Assembly: GCA_025457615.1 (NCBI GenBank)
Contig: JALOTZ010000028.1
Span: 1 to 47,390, forward strand
Origin: Verrucomicrobiota bacterium
Lineage (GTDB): Bacteria > Verrucomicrobiota > Verrucomicrobiia > Limisphaerales > DSYF01
Direction: 5' to 3'
Length of the DNA: 47,390 bases
How positions within the stretch are numbered: the stretch's first letter is position 1; every line of letters starts with the position of its first letter. The notes under the pieces are model-generated. The model did not search any database and was not told the DNA's origin. It worked only from the letters and a program-made list of their open reading frames with translations. Positions 28,162-34,200 of the stretch are shown piece by piece. The translations under genes and the position numbers were made by a program.

Positions 28162-28518
28162 ATGAATTATCTGCTCGCGGGCGTCATCGGGTTGTGCGGA
28201 GGGATCACCAGCGGCCTGTTCGGCGTGGGGGGCGGGGTCGTCATGGTCCCCGCCATGGTCCTGCTGATGCACACGGACATGAAATCGGCGGTGGCCACCT
28301 CGCTGGCTGTCATCGTGCCGAGCACGATCGCCAGTTCCGTGCTCAACCACGCCTATGGCCGCATCGATTGGCGCCTGGTGATCGCCCTGGCCATACCGGC
28401 CCTGGTGGGCGGCCTCGCCAGCACCTGGTTCAAGGAACAGGTGCCCTCCGAAACCCTCAAGCGGGTCTTTGGCGGATTCCTCCTGATCGTCGGCGCGCGA
28501 CTCTTGTTCTTCAAGTGA
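28162..28518 (+). CDS. Half-size TauE/SafE-family permease
   Basis: 118 residues from the ATG at 28162. MNYLLAGVIGLCGGITSGLF followed by GVGGGVVMVPAMVL is the typical start of TauE/SafE permeases (sulfite or sulfonate exporters), followed by segments SLAVIVPSTIASSVLN, LVIALAIPALVGGLAS and VFGGFLLIVGARLLF. Full proteins have about 240-270 residues from a duplicated unit; this is one half and would need to pair with itself or another half. It ends 5 bases from the convergent thiS. Confidence 0.8.
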   Translation: MNYLLAGVIGLCGGITSGLFGVGGGVVMVPAMVLLMHTDMKSAVATSLAVIVPSTIASSVLNHAYGRIDWRLVIALAIPALVGGLASTWFKEQVPSETLKRVFGGFLLIVGARLLFFK

Positions 28519-28523
28519 CCGGG

Positions 28524-28733
28524 CTATCCCCCGGCGACAATCTTGACGATCTCCAGCCGGTCTCCGGCCTCAAGCGGGCGCCGGGCGAACTCGGAGGGCG
28601 CCACGGCCTCGCCGTTGTGCTCGACCACCACGTTGCGCGGACGCAATCCCTGCGCGACCAGAAACGCCTCCAGGCTGCAGGGCACACTGGCGTCAACAGG
28701 CTTGCCGTTGGCCATGATGACCGCTCGTTTCAT
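28524..28733 (-). CDS. thiS: Sulfur carrier protein ThiS
   Basis: 69 residues from the ATG at 28733: ANGKPVDASVPCSLEAFLVA then VVVEHNGEAVAPSEF, ending LEIVKIVAGG. The C-terminal Gly-Gly is the site of thiocarboxylation for thiazole synthesis. It follows thiH on the same strand with a 32-base gap, so thiH-thiS are likely one transcript. thiG and thiF are not in the window. Confidence 0.92.
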   Translation of the reverse strand: MKRAVIMANGKPVDASVPCSLEAFLVAQGLRPRNVVVEHNGEAVAPSEFARRPLEAGDRLEIVKIVAGG

Positions 28734-28765
28734 TCGAACCTCGGACTTGGGGACGGGCACCTTCC

Positions 28766-29956
28766 TCAGACCGTGAGGGCGGCATCCCAATCCTTCCAAA
28801 CCGGCTCATACCCCAGGCGCCGGATCAGATCCGCCACCTCGCCTGCGGAACGTTGGTCGGCAATCTCGAACTGCCGTGTGGCCTCGCCCGCCGGGACCGG
28901 GGCCCACTCGCTGGCCCCCTGGTCGATGATCCGGCCGCGCACCGTCTGGTGCAGATGTTCCCGGCCCGCCCCCGTGTACCCGCCGGGCTCGGTGTGGCTG
29001 CCCGCGCTCATCAGCGTGATCCCCAGCGGAACCAACCCGTCCCGCAACCGGCCCGGTTCGCGCGTCGAGAGCACCAGGCCCACGTCCGGGAACAGGATGC
29101 GAAACGCGCACACCAACTGCACCAGCTCGCGGTCGGTCAGGGTGGTCAGGGGTTGGAACTCCCCCGCGCACGGACGCAGGCGCGGCAGCGAAATCGTGAA
29201 GTACCCCTTCCAACAATGGCGCTGCAGATAATCCGCGTGCGCCGCGACACACAACGCCTCGTACCGCCAGTCGGCCAGCCCCAGCAAGGCGCCGATCCCG
29301 ATCCGACGAAACCCGGCCGCATAGGCCCGTTCGGGGGTTTCCATCCGCCAGTCGAAGTTCCGTTTGGGTCCGGCCGTGTGCATCCGGGCGTACACTTCAC
29401 GGTCGTAGGTCTCCTGGTACACCACCAACCCCTCCGCCCCCGCCGCCACCAACGGACGGTAATCCGCCGTTTCCATGGGCCCGACCTCGAGCGACACGCC
29501 GGGCCAGTCCGCGTGCAGCGCCGCGACACACTCGCGCAGGTAATCGTTGGACACAAACTTCGGATGTTCCCCCGCCACCAGCAGGAGATTGCGGAACCCC
29601 TCGGCCTTGAGCGCGGCAGCCTCGCGGCGCACGTCGTCCAGGGACAGCGTCACCCGCAGAATGGGATTATCACGGGAGAAACCGCAGTAGGCGCAGTTGT
29701 TGATGCACTCGTTCGAGAGATACAAAGGCGCGAACAAGCGGATGACCTTGCCAAACCGCTGCTGTGTCAACTGTTGCGACCGCCGGCCCAGAGGCTCCAA
29801 CAACCCGGCGGCGGCCGGCGAAATCAGCCGCGCAAAATCCGCCAGCGCCGGACGCGACCGGGCCAGACTCTCGCGCACCTGGGCGGTGGAGGCTTCCCTC
29901 GATTGCCCGACCCAGGACCCCATCGGCAGCGCATTAAACTCGGAGACAAAGCTCAC
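28766..29956 (-). CDS. thiH: 2-iminoacetate synthase (tyrosine lyase)
   Basis: 396 residues from a GTG at 29954-29956. The radical SAM cluster motif is C84, C88, C91 in SNECINNCAYCGFS, preceded by FAPLYL as in ThiH/HydG-type enzymes; LVAGEHPKFVSNDYL and GIGALLGLADWRYE are further family blocks. It cleaves tyrosine to dehydroglycine (and p-cresol) for the thiazole ring of thiamine. Followed by thiS. I looked for a thiamine-pyrophosphate riboswitch before the start and saw none. Confidence 0.93.
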   Translation of the reverse strand: MSFVSEFNALPMGSWVGQSREASTAQVRESLARSRPALADFARLISPAAAGLLEPLGRRSQQLTQQRFGKVIRLFAPLYLSNECINNCAYCGFSRDNPILRVTLSLDDVRREAAALKAEGFRNLLLVAGEHPKFVSNDYLRECVAALHADWPGVSLEVGPMETADYRPLVAAGAEGLVVYQETYDREVYARMHTAGPKRNFDWRMETPERAYAAGFRRIGIGALLGLADWRYEALCVAAHADYLQRHCWKGYFTISLPRLRPCAGEFQPLTTLTDRELVQLVCAFRILFPDVGLVLSTREPGRLRDGLVPLGITLMSAGSHTEPGGYTGAGREHLHQTVRGRIIDQGASEWAPVPAGEATRQFEIADQRSAGEVADLIRRLGYEPVWKDWDAALTV

Positions 29957-30010
29957 GAGAAAAACTTAACAAAGACGGCCTGAATGTCGAGGGATGCGGA
30001 ACTCGACACA

Positions 30011-30039
30011 TTGACAGGGGCGGCGACCTGCAATACTGT
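30011..30039 (+). promoter_or_regulatory. lexA promoter
   Basis: Perfect -35 TTGACA (30011-30016), 17-base spacer, -10-like TACTGT (30034-30039) lying inside the LexA operator. The predicted transcript start is near 30045-30047, which is why a start at 30053 is favoured for LexA. Confidence 0.65.
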
Positions 30040-30054
30040 CCAAATGGACAGTAT
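30033..30054. promoter_or_regulatory. LexA-type operator (perfect inverted repeat)
   Basis: ATACTGTCC-AAAT-GGACAGTAT: 9-bp perfect arms with a 4-base spacer. It covers the -10 element, the presumed transcript start and the first possible ATG (30044), and touches the second (30053). Spacing and symmetry are those of a LexA half-site pair, and its position before lexA implies autoregulation. Confidence 0.85.
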
Positions 30055-30682
30055 GCCAGCATTGACAGAAAAACAGCAGGCCGTGCTTGAATTCATTGCC
30101 GCAGCCACGGACCAAAACGGGTCGCCGCCCACGCTGCGCGAGATTGCCGGGCATTTCGGCTTTCGCAGCAAGACCGCGGCGGCTGACCACATCCGCGCCT
30201 TGCAGGCCAAGGGCCTGTTGCGTCAGGACGCGCCGCGCCGGGCTCGCGGGTTGCGTCTCAGCGGCATGGGCCGGCGTCGCCCGCGCCTCGACATCCCCAT
30301 CTTCGGCGCCATCCCGGCCGGGTTTCCCCAGGACCGCTACCAAGACGCCAAGGGCTGTGTTTCGGTGGATCTCTCCACGTTGGGGATCAAATCCACGCCA
30401 CGCACCTTCGCGCTCGAAGTTCGTGGGGATTCCATGATCGGCCGGCACATCTGCGACGGGGACCTCGTGGTGCTGGAGCATGGCCGCCCCCCCCGTTCCG
30501 GCGATGTGGTGGCCGCGCTGATCGACAACCAGAGCACGCTCAAGACCTACGTGCAGGAACGCGGGAAGCCGCCCCATCTCCAGGCGGAAAACCCGAAGTA
30601 TCCCCAACTGCATCCCGCGGCGGAGCTGGTCATTCAGGGTGTCATGATCGCGCTTTTGAGGAAGGCAGAATCACAATTTTAA
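30053..30682 (+). CDS. lexA: LexA repressor, SOS regulator
   Basis: 209 residues from the ATG at 30053. Winged HTH (LTEKQQAVLEFIAAATDQNG, then PPTLREIAGHFGF), then an S24 protease domain: cleavage site A89-G90 in FGAIPAGFP, catalytic S127 in RGDSMIG and K164 in STLKTYVQ. All self-cleavage residues are present, so it should be inactivated with RecA. The ATG at 30044 is in frame but lies inside the operator and at or before the likely transcript start. Downstream on the same strand are a GxxExxY gene and the DinB-DnaE fusion, a modified form of the lexA-imuB-dnaE2 mutagenesis cassette. Confidence 0.95.
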   Translation: MPALTEKQQAVLEFIAAATDQNGSPPTLREIAGHFGFRSKTAAADHIRALQAKGLLRQDAPRRARGLRLSGMGRRRPRLDIPIFGAIPAGFPQDRYQDAKGCVSVDLSTLGIKSTPRTFALEVRGDSMIGRHICDGDLVVLEHGRPPRSGDVVAALIDNQSTLKTYVQERGKPPHLQAENPKYPQLHPAAELVIQGVMIALLRKAESQF

Positions 30683-30772
30683 CGCAAAGGGCAAAGGCGC
30701 AAGGACGCAAAGAGTCTTCAAGCTGATAACCATCACATTTCTTTGCGTCTGCGTCCCATGCCCTTTGCGTTA
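30680..30772. repeat. Inverted heptamer-type repeat pair after lexA
   Basis: Left arm 30680-30712 (starts TAACGCAAAGGGCAAAGG) and right arm 30741-30772 (ends TGCCCTTTGCGTTA) are imperfect inverted copies. The left arm reads in seven-base units (CGCAAAG, GGCAAAG, GCGCAAG). It begins on the lexA stop codon. Confidence 0.8.
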
Positions 30773-30795
30773 CAGATTGAAACCCAAAAGGTGTC

Positions 30796-31212
30796 ATGAC
30801 TGAAAACGAACTGAGCAAGGTCATTGTAGAATGCGCCATCGAGGTCCACCGCATCTTGGGTGGGCCAGGGCTGCTTGAAAGTGTTTACGAAGAGGCGCTG
30901 GTTTACGAACTGGAGCAACGCGGCCTCCAGGTGAAGCGGCAGGCTCCTGTGCCGGTTACCTATAAAGGCCGGATTCTCGGGGCGCCGCTCCGCCTGGACC
31001 TGCAGATCAACGAACGGGTGCTGGTGGACAATAAAGCCACCACAGCCTACAACCCCATCTTTGAGGCACAGATGCTGACCTATCTGCGCATGACAGGACT
31101 CAAACTGGGTCTCGTTATCAACTCTGGTGAGCGTTATGTCAAAGACGGCATTCACCGCGTGGTGAATGGCCTCGATCTCAACGTCAGCAGCAAGCTGCCA
31201 GGATACAGATAG
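30796..31212 (+). CDS. GxxExxY protein (PDDEXK-like)
   Basis: 138 residues. Name motif GLLESVYEEAL (GxxExxY), then the strand-turn block LDLQINERVLVDNKATTAYN, where the usual E-x-K of the PDDEXK-like core is D-N-K, then IFEAQMLTYLRMTGLKLGLV and YVKDGIHRVVNGL. The family is widespread, of unknown function, and usually single-domain. It is bracketed by near-identical 32-34-bp repeats (30741-30772 and 31234-31267) in the same direction, so the gene looks like a movable cassette placed between lexA and the polymerase gene. Confidence 0.88.
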   Translation: MTENELSKVIVECAIEVHRILGGPGLLESVYEEALVYELEQRGLQVKRQAPVPVTYKGRILGAPLRLDLQINERVLVDNKATTAYNPIFEAQMLTYLRMTGLKLGLVINSGERYVKDGIHRVVNGLDLNVSSKLPGYR

Positions 31213-31233
31213 ATGCCTCTCCAATGATTCCAT

Positions 31234-31267
31234 CTTTGCGTCTCCGCGTCCCGTGCCCTTTGCGTTA
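31234..31267. repeat. Direct copy of the repeat flanking the GxxExxY gene
   Basis: Starts CTTTGCGTCTCCGCG and ends GCCCTTTGCGTTA; nearly identical and in the same direction as 30741-30772, so the GxxExxY gene lies between direct repeats. Confidence 0.8.
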
Positions 31268-31280
31268 AGTCCCCCGCCGT

Positions 31281-34200
31281 ATGGCGTTGCACTCACTTAT
31301 CCACATCGATGCCGACGCTTTCTTCGCCTCGGTGGAGCAGGCGGCGGATTCGCGGCTGCGCGGCCAGCCCATCGCTGTCGGCGGTGAGAAGCGGGGGATC
31401 ATCGCCAGCGCGAGTTACGAGGCCCGGAAGTTTGGCGTCTTCACCCCCATGCCCACCGCCCGGGCACGCCAGTTGTGTCCGCGCCTGATCGTGCTGCCCG
31501 GGGATTTCGAGAAGTACGAGCGGTTCAGCCGCTGGATGTTCAGCTACGCCTACGACTTCACGCCCGAGGTGGAGATCCACTCGATGGATGAAGGTTACTT
31601 TGACCTGACCGGGGCGCGCGGATCCCCGGTGGAAATCGCGCGGACCATCCGCGACGCCATCCAGCAGGCGCTTAAGATCAGCGTCAGCGAGGGCATCGGC
31701 AGCAGCAAACTCGTCAGCCAGATCGCCTCGAAATACCGCAAGCCGGCGGCGTTGGAATACGTGGCGCCCGGAAGCGAACTCGCCTTCCTGCATCCCCTGC
31801 CCAATCACTGGCTGCCGGGCATCGGACCGAAAACTGCCCTCCGCTTCAACGCGGGCGGACTCACGCACATCCATCACATCGCCGCCGCCCCGCTGGACCG
31901 GCTCAGCCTGCTGGTGGGCCGGGCGGCGGCGCAGTTGCGCGACTTCGCCAACGGCATCGATGACCGCCCCCTCACTCCGGGCAACGCGCCGGCCCAAAGT
32001 TACAGTCAGCAGGAAACCTTTGAAGCGGATCAGACCAACGAGGCGTTTCTCGAGGCCACGCTGCGCCGCATGGCGGACCATCTCTTCGCCCAGGTCCGCG
32101 CCGATGCCAAATGCATCCGCACGCTCACGGTCAAGGTCCGTTACAACGACATGGATGAAGATCAATGCAGTGAAAGCCTGGCCGAGCCCACCGACCTGGA
32201 AGCCGACGTTTACAGCCGGTTGCACGCGATGCTGCGCCGCGCCTGGAAACGCCGGGTCAGCCTCCGCCTCGTCTCCCTCAAACTCTCCAACCTCTACAAC
32301 GACATCCTCGGGTCCGAGCTCGCGCTGGACCGCGCGGCCCAACAGCACGACGCCCGGCGCCGGCTGGCCTCGACCGTGGACGCGCTCCGCGAGGAACGCG
32401 GCCGTTACAGCGTGATGCGCGGGCACGATTTGGAATTGCGGATTGTGGATTGTGGATTGCGGATTGAAGAAGGGAGACTTGCCGGGCGAGCACGAAGCAG
32501 CCAATCCGCAATCCACAATCCGCAATCCGCAATCGGTGCGGTTCCTCTCTGCGTTCGCAGTCATTACTCCTTCCTCAACTCCACGCTGTCGCCCGAGGAC
32601 ATCGTGGCGCTGGCGAAGCGGCACGGGTTGACGTCCGTCGCGCTCTGCGACCAGGGCAACCTGCACGGGGCGCCGGCGTTTGCCACGGCGGCCCGGTCGG
32701 CGGGTATCCGGCCAGTGTTCGGAACGGAGATCCCGGTGAATGGGAAACCCTTGCGGCTGTATGTGGAGAATGCGGAGGGATACGCCAACCTGTGTCGGTG
32801 GCTGTCGAGGAAGGCGGATGGCGGATTGCAGATTGGAGATTGCCGAAGACAGAAGGGCTTCGAATCGAACATTCTGCCCTCTGCCCTCTGCCCTCTGCCT
32901 TCCCCCGCCCCCCTCTCCGGGCTGTTGGCCATCTCCTCCGACGCCTCCCTGGCCCCATGTTTTCCCGGCCGCTTCTACCTGGGCATCACGCATCCGGACG
33001 AGCTGCGCCGCCTGCGCAATCCGGACCGGCTGCCCGTGGTGGCCGTGCAGCCGGTCCATTACGCCACGCCAGCGGACCGCTGGAAGTGGAACATCCTGCA
33101 GAGCATCCGCACCCTCACCCTGCTGCGGCAGGAGCACCCGGAGAAACAGTTGGACGGCGACTTTCACTTCCGTCCGCCCGGCGAACTGGCGGATCTGTTC
33201 CGCGACCATCCCGGGCTGCTGCGCTGCACGCAGGACATTGCCGAACGCTGCGCCGGATTCGAGTTCCCGTTTGGCAAGCCGCAATTCCCGGCATTCCGCA
33301 CGCCGGACGGCTTCGGTTCCCGCGAGTTCCTGCGTCAGTTGGTGCTGCGCGGGTTTGAAGCGCGTTATGCCGGTTCACGCGCCACCCGCCGCGGATCGGG
33401 CACGAGGACGAAAGACGAGGACGAAGGACAAGGACGATTCGATTTGTCCCGCATCCGCGCCCAGGTGGAGACCGAGCTGCAGATCATTCATGAGGTCGGG
33501 TACGAGGACTATTTTCTCATCGTCTGGGATCTGCTGCGCGAGTGCCGGGGGCGGGGCATCGACTGGATCACGCGCGGCTCGGCGGCGGACTCGCTGGTGT
33601 GCCATTGCCTGGGCATCTCGAACGTCTGCCCGGTGCGGTTCGATCTCTACTTTCGCCGGTTTCTCAACCCGGAGCGCATGGCGCTGAACAAGCTGCCGGA
33701 CATCGACATCGATTTTCCGCACGACCGCAAGGACGACGTGGTGAATCTGCTGTTCGAGAAGTACGGGCCGGAGCACTGCGCCGTCGTGGGCGGGTTTTCG
33801 ACCTTCCAGGCGCGCAGCGCGTTTGCCGAGGTGGCCAAGGTGCTCGGGGTGGCGGAACGGGACGCGCGCCGATTCACGGAACACTTTCCATGGAGGTTTG
33901 AGGAAAGGCAGAATGAAGAAGGCAGAGCGCAGAAGGCAGAGGGTAGCCCGTCCTCCGCCACGACCCTGCTCCAGGGGGTGGAAAGGCAGACGTGTCCGGG
34001 CGAAGCAAGTCAGCCATCTGCCTTCTGCAATCTGCCTTCCGCCTTGGCGGAGCAGCTCCGCCGGCGTCCGGAAACCGCCGGTCTGCCGCTGGATGAGGAG
34101 CCCTATCGCAGCGCGCTGCTCATGGCCGGGTTTCTCGACGGCCGGCCGCGTTATCCCAAGATGCATCCGTGCGGCGTGGTGCTGTCGCGCCCGCCGATGC

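Noticed and set aside
29957-30010. Possible thiamine-pyrophosphate riboswitch upstream of thiH
   Set aside because: The short leader lacks the conserved THI-box blocks (such as CTGAGA) and is too short before the lexA promoter.
31281-32432. Y-family half as ImuB
   Set aside because: ImuB lacks the catalytic acids; here D10, D103 and E104 are present with DinB spacing.
31293-33284. A 663-codon antisense frame under the polymerase fusion
   Set aside because: The plus-strand frame has clear polymerase motifs; the antisense translation is low-complexity His/Arg/Gly-rich and matches no family.
33902-34046. Possible intein in the DnaE half
   Set aside because: The insert is about 49 residues, lacks intein end residues and splicing blocks, and its DNA is a heptamer palindrome.
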